Shown here: positions 33,727-42,383 of the stretch, piece by piece | How positions within the stretch are numbered: the stretch's first letter is position 1 | Layout of the letters: every line of letters begins with the position of its first letter | Assembly: GCF_030441895.1 (NCBI RefSeq) | Contig: NZ_JARJAS010000003.1 | Strand: one strand, 5' to 3' | Length of the DNA: 64,000 bases | Origin: Enterococcus_D entomosocium | Lineage (GTDB): Bacteria; Bacillota; Bacilli; Lactobacillales; Enterococcaceae | Notes under the pieces: model-generated | Told to the model about the DNA's origin: nothing | Database searches by the model: none | The model's input: the letters and a program-made list of their open reading frames with translations, nothing else | Translations under genes and position numbers: made by a program

Positions 33727-35133
33727 TTATTGGAATTTGACGATTTCTAAACGATCAATACTTAGCGTATCAATCCCAATCTCAGACGAAAGGGTGATTT
33801 CCTGCGATCCTTTCGGTAACTTCATGCGGACTTGTAGCGGTTGATAATATTCGGAAGGATAGACATCCACCACGTGGTTTGCTTGTTTCGTTTCAATCCT
33901 GACCTGAATTGGGTCATTCAAGGAGAGATAATCAGTGGTTTTGACATAGGCAATCACCAGAAATTCGTCTGCTTCTTCAATCTGCGGGGCAAAGATAATT
34001 TTGTCAGTCGTTGATTCAAAGCCTTGGACGACTTTCTTAGAGAGTGCTGCCTCATCTTCGACAAGCACTAAATCGCCCTCCAGCAAAGCACGGCTAGCAG
34101 TTAATCGCAGTCGATTGGGCTCAGCTTTTGGCAACGCTTGAACATGCCATTCATCCAAAGGAGCTTCCATTAGAATTTTATCCTCTTGATCCCAACCAAA
34201 CTTTTGTAAGCGGATCGAACGGTTCCAGCCCGAATGATCCCACCGAGCAGCATGATAAATCAGCCAGTCTTCAGAACCATCTTTTGATTTGGCAAATCCA
34301 TTATGACCAGGTCCATAGACAGTGTTTGTCTGTTGGAAAATCGGCGCTGGTTCCTTTTGCCAGTTCGCTCTTTCTAGCGGATCATCAGCCACATCTAGGG
34401 TCATAAGACCAAGAGCGTAATCATTGTCCCAGCTTCCACTGGCAGAGTATACCAAATTGACTGTTTCGTCTTTGATCATCACTTGAGGGGCTTCATTGAT
34501 CAATGGTGTTTGCCGCATTTCCCATTCATATTCTGGTTCTGAGATAAGTCGTTTCTCCCCAATCACTTCCGTAGGGGAGGCCATTTCCGCTAAATAAAGA
34601 TTTTGCGCGACATTTTCATACCCTTCCCAGCCCGACCAAAGGAAATAGCGTTTGTCATTGATCTCTAAGACTGTTCCATCAATCGCAAATTTATCATCCA
34701 TCCCTTTGATCTCTTCCAATTGCCACTCACCCATGTAAGGATCTTTTTGATGATTGACTAATGCGTACATACGATGCGTTTCTGAAGGACGATTAGCCGC
34801 GAAATACATCACCCAGCGATCATCTAAGTAATGAAGCTCAGGTGCCCAGATACTTTCAAATTCTGCTGGCATTTCCCAGATGATCTTTTTTTCACCAGCA
34901 GCAACGTGAGAGAGGTTTTCAGCACGCCAAAGCGTTAAATTATTCCCAGTCGTTTTGGTATAATAAAAGAACGCTTCCGTTTGCAAGATCCAAGGATCTG
35001 CCCCATCATTATCGATAATTGATGTAAAATCGGACACTTCTTCCCCTGGATCAGTTCCAGCGCTACAACCGGTTATCATAAGCGCAGCAATCAAGATACT
35101 TACTCCACTGAGCCAAGCTGCTGATTTCCCCAT
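33727..35133 (-). CDS. Surface-anchored GH43 glycosidase
   Basis: A 468-residue lipoprotein: lipobox ITGC with lipidated Cys23, so it acts outside the cell. The catalytic part (about 35-330) is a five-bladed propeller of GH43: base Asp46 in NDGADPWI, WAPELHYLDDRW, the pKa-modulating Asp in AIDGTVLEI and the likely acid Glu in INEAPQVMI, plus YGPGHNGFAK near the end. About 130 residues follow as a beta-rich accessory domain. GH43 enzymes mostly cut arabinose or xylose linkages, so arabinan or arabinoxylan oligosaccharides are likely targets. Last gene of the operon, 30 bases after the GH2 gene. Confidence 0.88.
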   Translation of the reverse strand: MGKSAAWLSGVSILIAALMITGCSAGTDPGEEVSDFTSIIDNDGADPWILQTEAFFYYTKTTGNNLTLWRAENLSHVAAGEKKIIWEMPAEFESIWAPELHYLDDRWVMYFAANRPSETHRMYALVNHQKDPYMGEWQLEEIKGMDDKFAIDGTVLEINDKRYFLWSGWEGYENVAQNLYLAEMASPTEVIGEKRLISEPEYEWEMRQTPLINEAPQVMIKDETVNLVYSASGSWDNDYALGLMTLDVADDPLERANWQKEPAPIFQQTNTVYGPGHNGFAKSKDGSEDWLIYHAARWDHSGWNRSIRLQKFGWDQEDKILMEAPLDEWHVQALPKAEPNRLRLTASRALLEGDLVLVEDEAALSKKVVQGFESTTDKIIFAPQIEEADEFLVIAYVKTTDYLSLNDPIQVRIETKQANHVVDVYPSEYYQPLQVRMKLPKGSQEITLSSEIGIDTLSIDRLEIVKFQ

Positions 35134-35163
35134 CGGACATCGCTCCTTTCCTTACCAATCATT

Positions 35164-36957
35164 TTATTCTATCTGTGGTGGATGAAACTGCTCATTGATC
35201 TCTTTAATCGCTGCCAAATCAACTTTTGGTTGGCGGTCATAGGTCAGTAATCCATTGATTTCTTGTTCAACATCTGTCAACTGAGTGTAGCAATAGCCCC
35301 AGAGTCCGACAGAATCATAAACAGCTGTCATGATTCGCTGATAATCCTTCAAGAAATCTTGTTGATTTTCCACTGAGGTATAGCCCCAACCGGGTTGCCC
35401 CGAAACATCGAAGCCAATACCGCCAAACTCAGTCAATAAAATAGGCTGATCCTGATAAGAAAATCCTCCAGCGAAAATCGGCCAGGGGGTCGATACTCGA
35501 TTCACCAATTTTTCTCTCGTGCTGAGACTGTCTTTGAAGTATAGATATTTTTGCCGCTCAGATTCTTGCCCATGCGCATAATTATGAATCGCACAAATAT
35601 CTGTCTCCGTCATCGCCCAACCATCATTTGAAATAACCAACCGTTGCTGGTCTAGCGAATGGATAAAGTGATACATTGCTTGAGAAAAATGCTGTTGCTG
35701 ACGATCAAATGATATTTTTGGTACACCCCAGCTCTCATTGATTGGTACCCAAGTAACGATCGAAGGGTGACTATAGTCCCGAGTGATGATCTCTGCCCAC
35801 TCTTGCATCAAACGCATCACAGAACGATCGGTATAGATTGCCGGCGCCGCACACTCTCCCCAAACAAGAAATCCTAATTTATCTGCCCAGTATAAAAAGC
35901 GTGGGTCTTCTGTTTTTTGATGTTTTCGGCAACCAGTAAATCCCATTTCTTTGGCCAATAAGATGTCTTGTTTAAAGTCCTCATCTGTTGGTGCAGTTAA
36001 CAAACCGCTCGGCCAATATCCTTGATCGAGCACCAGCTTCTGGTAGTAAGGCTTGTTATTTAAGTAAATCATACCGTTTTCTGTATGTATTTTACGCATA
36101 CCAAAATAACTTTTTAGCTGATCGATGGCATTCCCTGCTTCTCTAAGCGTCAATTCAACATCAAATAATTGCGGCTTTTCAGGTGTCCAAGACCAGCCTT
36201 CGTGGTGAAAATTCGTCCGAAAAATTTCTTGCTGGAAAATATCAACTGCAAAACTCAACTTAGAAGTGATAAAGTCTGCCTTTCCGCTGGTAACTAAAGC
36301 ATCTTTAAAATAGATTTGATATTCTAAGACTACTTGCGGCTGTAACTGGTTCAGTTCTACATCGATCTTCACGGCGCCAGCATCAAAATCACTCGTAAAT
36401 TTCACCTGTTGCAGATGGGTTTCAGCAACTACTTCAAGCCAGACTGGCTGCCAGATCCCTGTTGAGTTTGTGTACCAGATTCCTGCTGATTCTTCTTCCC
36501 AAAATTGTTTCCCCCGTGGAATGCTTTCATCAAAATGCGGGTCAAATGCTCGCACACTTAGTATTTGCTCTTGTCCAGATACTAGAGCATCCGTGATGTC
36601 TATAGCAAACGAGGTATGCCCTCCGCAATGATTTTTCACATGATTGCCATTGACAAACACATCTGCTTCATAGTCCACCGCCCCAAAATGCAAAAGGACA
36701 CGACTTTTTTCAGGGACTTGCACATTGAAGGTCCGATAATACCATACAACGTCGTGCACTTCTCGATGATCAATGCCGCTCAATGCACTTTGATAGACAA
36801 AGGGAACATTGATCTTGTACGGATAGTTTGCTTCATTTGTGTACCACTTTTCTTTTAAACCAAGATTTTGGTCATCAAAGGTAAATTGCCATTCACCATT
36901 TAAGCTTAACCAATTCTCTCTCTCAAATTGCGGTCTCGGGTATTCTTCTCTACTCAT
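35164..36957 (-). CDS. GH2 glycosidase (beta-galactosidase/beta-glucuronidase type)
   Basis: A 597-residue enzyme without signal peptide. It has the three-domain layout of GH2: a jelly-roll sugar-binding domain (about 1-180), an immunoglobulin-like domain (181-290) and a TIM barrel (291-590). The acid/base is Glu408 in WVPINESWG and the nucleophile Glu510 in ILLTEFGG. The length matches beta-glucuronidase rather than long LacZ. Being intracellular, it should act on oligosaccharides brought in by the adjacent ABC system after GH43 trims them outside. The exact sugar (galactoside, glucuronide, arabinopyranoside) cannot be told from the sequence. Confidence 0.9.
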   Translation of the reverse strand: MSREEYPRPQFERENWLSLNGEWQFTFDDQNLGLKEKWYTNEANYPYKINVPFVYQSALSGIDHREVHDVVWYYRTFNVQVPEKSRVLLHFGAVDYEADVFVNGNHVKNHCGGHTSFAIDITDALVSGQEQILSVRAFDPHFDESIPRGKQFWEEESAGIWYTNSTGIWQPVWLEVVAETHLQQVKFTSDFDAGAVKIDVELNQLQPQVVLEYQIYFKDALVTSGKADFITSKLSFAVDIFQQEIFRTNFHHEGWSWTPEKPQLFDVELTLREAGNAIDQLKSYFGMRKIHTENGMIYLNNKPYYQKLVLDQGYWPSGLLTAPTDEDFKQDILLAKEMGFTGCRKHQKTEDPRFLYWADKLGFLVWGECAAPAIYTDRSVMRLMQEWAEIITRDYSHPSIVTWVPINESWGVPKISFDRQQQHFSQAMYHFIHSLDQQRLVISNDGWAMTETDICAIHNYAHGQESERQKYLYFKDSLSTREKLVNRVSTPWPIFAGGFSYQDQPILLTEFGGIGFDVSGQPGWGYTSVENQQDFLKDYQRIMTAVYDSVGLWGYCYTQLTDVEQEINGLLTYDRQPKVDLAAIKEINEQFHPPQIE

Positions 36958-36975
36958 ATTTCCTCCAAAAACAAA

Positions 36976-37809
36976 TTATTTTATGCCACTTTGCAACGAC
37001 ATTGACGCCATAAAGCTTTTTTGCGCCACCAAATACAATAAAAAGGTAGGGATCAAAGCCAAGATTGCTCCGGCAGTTCCAATTCCCGGATAGGTCATGT
37101 ATTGCCCTTGTAGCAACTGCAGCCCCGGTGTAATCGGTAATTTATCAATATCGTTTATCACGATCGATGGCCACAAGAAGTCATTCCATGAGCCAGTAAA
37201 ACTAAATAACGCAACCACCGTCAATACAGGTTTGATCAGTGGTAAGATAATATGATAAAAGATTTGAAACTCGTTGGCCCCATCGATCACAGCCGATTCA
37301 TCCAATTCTTTAGGAATCCCTAAAATGAACTGCCGAACGAGGAAAATGTTATAAACACCTGCAGCCCCAGGAACGATGACTGCCAGAAATGTATTGGTCC
37401 AACCTAACGTATCAACGATTTTAAAATTCGGGATCAAATTGACCACCCCGGGAAACATCATCGTTCCTAACAATAGGGCAAAAATCAAATCTCTCCCCTT
37501 AAAGGTGAGTCGTGTATAGCCATAGGCTGCAAACGAGACGATCACCATAACCAACAGCGTATGTGAAGTTGAAATAATCATTGAATTCACAAACCAGCGG
37601 AACACAGGAGAAGAATCATTGCCTTGTAACAAGCCCAAAAAGTTAGTCAGCGTCCAATCTTGTGGAATCAAACTGAACCCAACCTTTTGAATCTCTGCCT
37701 CCGATTTAAACGAGGTAAAAATTGCCCATATCAAAGGAAAGAGCCAAATCACACAGACGATCGCTAGCAAAATAAAGGCAATTCTTTTCCCTAGTTTGTT
37801 TTCTCGCAT
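36976..37809 (-). CDS. Carbohydrate ABC transporter permease (MalG type)
   Basis: A 277-residue membrane subunit with six predicted segments. The cytoplasmic EAA loop reads ELDESAVIDGANEFQIFYHIILPLIKPVLT, the MalG-family coupling helix. It lies 11 bases after the second permease gene and 18 bases before the GH2 gene. No ATPase gene is in the locus, so the pair probably uses a shared MsmK/MalK-type ATPase encoded elsewhere, as is usual in Firmicutes CUT1 systems. Confidence 0.92.
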   Translation of the reverse strand: MRENKLGKRIAFILLAIVCVIWLFPLIWAIFTSFKSEAEIQKVGFSLIPQDWTLTNFLGLLQGNDSSPVFRWFVNSMIISTSHTLLVMVIVSFAAYGYTRLTFKGRDLIFALLLGTMMFPGVVNLIPNFKIVDTLGWTNTFLAVIVPGAAGVYNIFLVRQFILGIPKELDESAVIDGANEFQIFYHIILPLIKPVLTVVALFSFTGSWNDFLWPSIVINDIDKLPITPGLQLLQGQYMTYPGIGTAGAILALIPTFLLYLVAQKSFMASMSLQSGIK

Positions 37810-37820
37810 CTTCTTCCCTC

Positions 37821-38699
37821 CTATCTTTCCATTTTTTTGATGACCATAAATTGCACAATCGAAACTGCCATGATTACAAAACCTAGTAAAATAGCCATCG
37901 CTGAAGAAATTCCTGCAACCGAGGTACTACTACCAAAAGCATTTTCTTGGATGTACATCATCAACACGCGAGTAGAATTGTTGGGTCCGCCACCCGTCAA
38001 CATTAGTGGCTGACCATAAATATTAAACTGAGCGATGGTCGTCATGACCGTGGTAAAAACAAGCTGGTTGCGAATACTCGGCAAAGAAATACGGAAAAAT
38101 TTCGTTATACTATTTGCACCATCTAATTCTGCTGCTTCTAACTGCTCTTTAGAGACGCCATTTAATGCAGCAACATAAATAATTAGATTCCCACCTAATG
38201 TCCACCAAATCGTCACGATCAAAATAGCGATCCATGCCCATGGTTGCGTGCCTACAAAATTGATGTCGATACCGAATACTTCTTTGATTGGCCCAAAAGA
38301 TTTGCTCAAAAGGAACCCCCAAATAATCATGACGGCAGAGATTGCAAACAGTGTTGGCAGGTAGAGAATCGATTGAAAAAAACGCATCATTTTTGGTTTA
38401 GCAGATAATGCAACCGCTAGTAACAAGGGAATTACAATACATAACGGAACGGAGATTGCCGCAAAAAACAGCGTATTTTTCATTCCATTAAAAAATTGCG
38501 TATGATACAACGAGTCTTGATCAAACAAAATCGTTTGAAAATTATCAAACCCGACAAAAATCGGTGTACTGAACAGATCCCATTCAGTAAAAGAAACATA
38601 GATCCCAATCACTGCAGGAACTAAAAAGAATAAAAGAAAAAGGAGCATATGCGGACCAATAAAAACGATTGGCCAGCCATTTAACCTTTTTTTCATCAA
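37821..38699 (-). CDS. Carbohydrate ABC transporter permease (MalF type)
   Basis: A 292-residue CUT1 permease with six membrane segments and the EAA loop KEQLEAAELDGANSITKFFRISLPSIRNQL. Forms the channel together with the MalG-type subunit. It begins about 155 bases after the stop of the binding-protein gene; the gap can fold into a stem (see the feature at 38746), which may lower permease expression relative to the binding protein. Confidence 0.92.
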   Translation of the reverse strand: MMKKRLNGWPIVFIGPHMLLFLLFFLVPAVIGIYVSFTEWDLFSTPIFVGFDNFQTILFDQDSLYHTQFFNGMKNTLFFAAISVPLCIVIPLLLAVALSAKPKMMRFFQSILYLPTLFAISAVMIIWGFLLSKSFGPIKEVFGIDINFVGTQPWAWIAILIVTIWWTLGGNLIIYVAALNGVSKEQLEAAELDGANSITKFFRISLPSIRNQLVFTTVMTTIAQFNIYGQPLMLTGGGPNNSTRVLMMYIQENAFGSSTSVAGISSAMAILLGFVIMAVSIVQFMVIKKMER

Positions 38700-38745
38700 T
38701 ACCCATCCTTCCTTGTATTTCTAGTGCAGCTCTCAACAAGAAACG

Positions 38746-38841
38746 ACTGTGACAGCCCTTTAAGCCTCCCCATCAGAATTCCTCCCCTATCAAAAAATAG
38801 ACTGAATTCTTTTTATGGTCGCTCTTCCTTCTGCCACAGCC
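38746..38841 (-). other. Intercistronic stem-loop between binding protein and permease genes
   Basis: CTGTGACAG (38747-38755) can pair with CTGCCACAG (38831-38839) with one wobble, enclosing a local hairpin AGAATTC (38775)/GAATTCT (38804). No T run follows, so it looks like an RNA stability or processing element that protects the upstream binding-protein mRNA, not a full terminator. Confidence 0.45.
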
Positions 38842-38855
38842 TCTATGTGAGAAGA

Positions 38856-40097
38856 TTATTTCATCTTTTCTTCTACAACTTTTTGGATCTCACCAAACGT
38901 CGTTTGAATATCTGCTTTTCCTGTGATCATGTCCCATGAGCGATTATCATATTCACCAAAGATATACGATAAGCCATCAACTGCGTTAACAGAAATTGCC
39001 GCTTGTCCTTTTTCTGTCTTCAATAAGAAGGATTGTGGCATCTCAACATATTCTTCATTGTCTAGCATAGCTAAGGAAGTAGGATTTGCACCTGATTTGA
39101 CCCACTCTAATTGGTTTGCTTGTAACCAAGTCAGAAAGTCGACCATGCCACTTTTCTTTTCATCGAAACGTTCCTCGTTCGTTTTGAACATTGCAAACTG
39201 ATCGACGCCTGAACCTTGAATGATATGTTCCGCATCCCATTGAGGAGTAAATGTTTGGCCCCAAGTGAAGTAACTGATTTCTTCCATATTACTTAGCATC
39301 CATGTTCCTTCTGGAAGAAAAATCAGCTGCTGGTTTGCAAAAAGTTTATTTGCATCTTCACCATCTGGGACCATGTAGCCGGCATCGTACAGATCCTTAA
39401 ACTCTTGAACGGCATTGTAAGAATACTCATTATCGATATTGATGTTTCCTTGTGCATCTTGCCATTCCCCACCCATTTGTTGGTAGAGATTCGAATAATT
39501 CTGCATGCCCCATGTATAGCCAAAACTATAGATACCATCTGCTTTTGCTTTTTCCCCAGCTTGTCTGATTTCTTCATACGTCACTACGCCATCATCCAAC
39601 GCTCCTGGAACATATTTATCCACCAAATCTTGGTTGTAATACATCACCCACGAACCCATGGTTGCCGGAATCCCATATTGACTATCATCCACTACACCAG
39701 TGTCCCAAGCAGCTTCAACGTAGTTTTCCCGTGCCAATTCTGTCCCATCGATCATGTCATCCCAAGTTTCAAGCATGTCTTGGTGTTTGTAAGTAGGCAA
39801 AGCTTCTGAGGCAATCAAAGCCAAATCAGGAACACCTTTCCCCGATTTCCCCGCAGTCGTCAACTTTGAAGTAAAGGTGTCACCTTGCATGCTTACTAAC
39901 TTCACTTTAAAGTCTGGGTCTGTTTCATTGTATTGATCAATCGTTTTTTTGATTTTTTCACCGTCTGGTCCTGTCGTCGAAGACCAAAGCAAAATTTCTG
40001 AATTATTACTTGAGCTACCACTCCCGCCACAAGCAGCTAACAACACTGTACATAATAAGCTTGTCCCTACTAAAACAATAGATTTACTTACTTTCAT
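38856..40097 (-). CDS. Extracellular sugar-binding lipoprotein of the ABC system
   Basis: A 413-residue family 1 solute-binding protein. Signal peptide with lipobox LLAAC; lipidation at about Cys23 before a Gly/Ser/Asn-rich linker (GGSGSSSNN). The body has typical features such as ILLWSSTTGPDGEKI and PDLALIASEALPTY. It captures the oligosaccharide for the MalF/MalG-type permeases. First gene of the operon, with AAGGAGTG before its ATG and a promoter with cre-like site upstream. Confidence 0.92.
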   Translation of the reverse strand: MKVSKSIVLVGTSLLCTVLLAACGGSGSSSNNSEILLWSSTTGPDGEKIKKTIDQYNETDPDFKVKLVSMQGDTFTSKLTTAGKSGKGVPDLALIASEALPTYKHQDMLETWDDMIDGTELARENYVEAAWDTGVVDDSQYGIPATMGSWVMYYNQDLVDKYVPGALDDGVVTYEEIRQAGEKAKADGIYSFGYTWGMQNYSNLYQQMGGEWQDAQGNINIDNEYSYNAVQEFKDLYDAGYMVPDGEDANKLFANQQLIFLPEGTWMLSNMEEISYFTWGQTFTPQWDAEHIIQGSGVDQFAMFKTNEERFDEKKSGMVDFLTWLQANQLEWVKSGANPTSLAMLDNEEYVEMPQSFLLKTEKGQAAISVNAVDGLSYIFGEYDNRSWDMITGKADIQTTFGEIQKVVEEKMK

Positions 40098-40194
40098 TTT
40101 TTACACTCCTTTTAATTTAACTAAAAAGTAAAATGACATCCAATTATCAATAAACATAATCGTTAGACTATCGTCAAATAATGTTTACACCGTA

Positions 40195-40223
40195 AAGTTA
40201 CTATAAATATAAAGCGCTGTCAA
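40195..40223 (-). promoter_or_regulatory. Promoter of the ABC/GH2/GH43 operon with overlapping cre-like site
   Basis: On the minus strand TTGACA (40223-40218) and TAACTT (40200-40195) are 17 bases apart. The sequence TGACAGCGCTTTAT (40222-40209) overlaps the -35 and matches the CcpA cre consensus at most positions with a central AGCGCT, so glucose repression is likely. Confidence 0.65.
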
Positions 40224-40269
40224 CATTATTTTAACAAGGAATAACCAAAAATTATATCATTTTACTATT

Positions 40270-40297
40270 TTGTAAATCCACAAGGTTGTGTTATAAT
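40270..40297 (+). promoter_or_regulatory. Promoter of the ArsR-type regulator
   Basis: TTGTAA (40270-40275) and an extended -10 TGTTATAAT (40289-40297), 16 bases apart, ahead of the regulator start at 40344. Confidence 0.7.
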
Positions 40298-40343
40298 TAA
40301 ACTATCTTTTCATTAAACATTTTAGTATAACGAGGTGATCGCT

Positions 40344-41252
40344 ATGGAATTGGATTTAACAAACGCATCTTTACCGATCTACGAAGCACTGGCAAATGAA
40401 ACTCGCTTAGCGATTTTAAGAGAATTAGGCGATAAGAAGAAAAGCATCAGTGAAATTGGACAAAAATTAGCAATCAGCAATGCTTTAATGACCAAACATA
40501 TCCGTAAACTCGAAGAAGCTCAGTTGATCAAAACCGAAAAAGGATCGGGGCAAGACTGGAAGAAAAAATATTTGTCTCTAAAAACTGATTTCATCAATAT
40601 CAATTTCCCAGCAAAAGTGTTTCCAGAAATGAATCTAACCTCCCAATCTGTGAAAATCGGCCACTTCACCGATTTTAAAGCTGAGCCTTCTTGTGGAATG
40701 GCGACCAAAGACCGCTTGATTGGCGCCTTAGATGATCCAAAATCTTTTCTGGATCAAGAACGTGTTGATGCAAGTATCATCTGGCTAAATAACGGTTTTT
40801 TAGAATACAAAATCCCAAATCCTTTGAAAAATGGTGAAAAAATCGAATTACTGGAAATCAGTATGGAGATCGCTTCAGAGTTCCCAATTTCGAATAACTA
40901 TTGGCCCAGTGATCTTTCCTTTTACTTAAACAATCACTGCATCGGTAGTTACACCGTACCAGGAAACTTTTCGGATGTCAGAGGTTCTCTGACTCCGCAA
41001 TGGTGGATCGATGAGTTCAGTCAATATGGATTGCTTAAGCATTTACGCATCAATCGCTATGATACTTCCCTCGATGGAGAAAAATTAACAGATCACAACC
41101 TGAATGAAATCGACTTAGACCACAGTGACTTTTTCACCTTTAAAATTGCTGCACCTGCAACTGCCGAAAACGCTGGTGGTTTGACCATTTTCGGCGATCG
41201 ATGGGGAAATTATCCTCAAGATTTATTGTTCAATTTTTACGTATCGGAATGA
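40344..41252 (+). CDS. ArsR-type regulator with a large C-terminal domain
   Basis: A 302-residue protein starting at the ATG at 40344 (AGGTGAT upstream). Residues 1-75 form an ArsR-like winged helix (LANETRLAILRELGDKKKSISEIGQKLAISNALMTKHIRKLEEAQL in outline) without the cysteine metal site of metal-sensing ArsR proteins. The remaining 220 residues are an added domain, probably beta-rich, with a WxxDFSxYLN-like stretch and DRWGNYPQDLLF near the end; I do not recognise it. Ordinary ArsR proteins are about 100 residues. Being divergent from the ABC/GH2/GH43 operon, it is likely its sugar-responsive regulator. Confidence 0.8.
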   Translation: MELDLTNASLPIYEALANETRLAILRELGDKKKSISEIGQKLAISNALMTKHIRKLEEAQLIKTEKGSGQDWKKKYLSLKTDFININFPAKVFPEMNLTSQSVKIGHFTDFKAEPSCGMATKDRLIGALDDPKSFLDQERVDASIIWLNNGFLEYKIPNPLKNGEKIELLEISMEIASEFPISNNYWPSDLSFYLNNHCIGSYTVPGNFSDVRGSLTPQWWIDEFSQYGLLKHLRINRYDTSLDGEKLTDHNLNEIDLDHSDFFTFKIAAPATAENAGGLTIFGDRWGNYPQDLLFNFYVSE

Positions 41253-41272
41253 CTGTTGTCGTTCCATTACAC

Positions 41273-41322
41273 AAAAAAAGCACGTAGCGAAGAGAGACCA
41301 CTCCCTCAGCTAGTGCTTTTTT
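41273..41322. terminator. Bidirectional terminator after the ArsR-type gene
   Basis: AAAAAAAGCACGTAGC and GCTAGTGCTTTTTT pair with one bulge around a 20-base loop; it lies between two converging genes. Confidence 0.8.
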
Positions 41323-41330
41323 CTATTCTC

Positions 41331-42359
41331 TTACGCTGTGGCAAAAATGCGTTCGATCAACTGCATCACTGCTCGGACTTCTTCGTTTTTAACGATAGGT
41401 TCGGCACCGTTGCGTACAACGTTGTAAAAATTCTTGTAGAAAGGTTCAAAATCCGCTTCGGCTTTCGGGAAAGGAATCTCTTTGGCTGCCAATTCCGATG
41501 GCGGTGCCATCGTTTTCGTCAAGCCAACGCCTGCTTGAACTGGTTTTGGTGCGGCCACGTCTTCGCGACCTGTTGCCTGAACCATTTCACCATTTAGATC
41601 CCAATCGGTGATGGTGGCTGTTCCTTCCGTTCCTTTGATGTACCAGCGAGGCAATTGCGTGTAATTGGAGGTTCCAACTTCCACGATTGCTTTGACCCCA
41701 TTTTCAAAGGTAATCAAAGCGAAGAACCCATCATCGACTTCTTCCCCCAACACAAAGCTAAGATCCACTTTGACGTCTTTCACTGGGCTGTCGATCAGCC
41801 ATAGCATTTGATCTAGCAAGTGAACGCCCCAGTCTAAGAGCATTCCCCCGCCTTGTTTTTTCACATGACGCCAGTCTCCTGGGATGCCGTTTGCCCCTTG
41901 GACCCGTGATTCTAATTGGAACAAATCGCCGATCTGTCCATTACGGTACAGTTCGCGTACAAGTAAAAAATCAGGATCCCAACGGCGGTTTTGGTGAACC
42001 ATAAAGGTATTGCCGGTTTCTTGGGCAACCGCCACGATCTCATCTAGTTCCGCAGTATTCAGCGCAACAGGCTTCTCGCAAACAACATGTTTGCCTGCTC
42101 TCAATGCAGCGATCGATAACTCTTTATGCAAGTCATTAGGTGTGGCGATCAATACTGCTTCGATCGTCTCATCGGCTAAGACTTCATCATAGCTTTTAAA
42201 GATCTTATGGCCTTTTTCTTGTGAGATCGCTTGACGTTCTTCATTGATATCGTAAGTTCCTACGATGTGGATTCGTTCGTTTTCATTTGGTAAGATATTG
42301 TGGACATGGTACGCACCCATGCCGCCATATCCGATTACTGCAAAATTGATTGCACTCAT
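41331..42359 (-). CDS. Gfo/Idh/MocA-family NAD-dependent oxidoreductase (A)
   Basis: A 342-residue enzyme. The Rossmann motif GYGGMGAYH is near the N-terminus, the family Glu-Lys-Pro motif occurs as VVCEKPVAL with the catalytic lysine, and GGGMLLDWGVHLLDQML carries the Asp and His of the active site. The ATG at 42359 is favoured since GAGGAG lies 8 bases before it; the GTG at 42368 touches that site. Probable substrate: a sugar, polyol or glycoside whose hydroxyl is oxidised. It is the last gene of a five-gene operon with a second oxidoreductase, two epimerase-like proteins and ThuA. Confidence 0.88.
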   Translation of the reverse strand: MSAINFAVIGYGGMGAYHVHNILPNENERIHIVGTYDINEERQAISQEKGHKIFKSYDEVLADETIEAVLIATPNDLHKELSIAALRAGKHVVCEKPVALNTAELDEIVAVAQETGNTFMVHQNRRWDPDFLLVRELYRNGQIGDLFQLESRVQGANGIPGDWRHVKKQGGGMLLDWGVHLLDQMLWLIDSPVKDVKVDLSFVLGEEVDDGFFALITFENGVKAIVEVGTSNYTQLPRWYIKGTEGTATITDWDLNGEMVQATGREDVAAPKPVQAGVGLTKTMAPPSELAAKEIPFPKAEADFEPFYKNFYNVVRNGAEPIVKNEEVRAVMQLIERIFATA

Positions 42360-42383
42360 GTCTGACACTCCTCGGTTTTCTTC

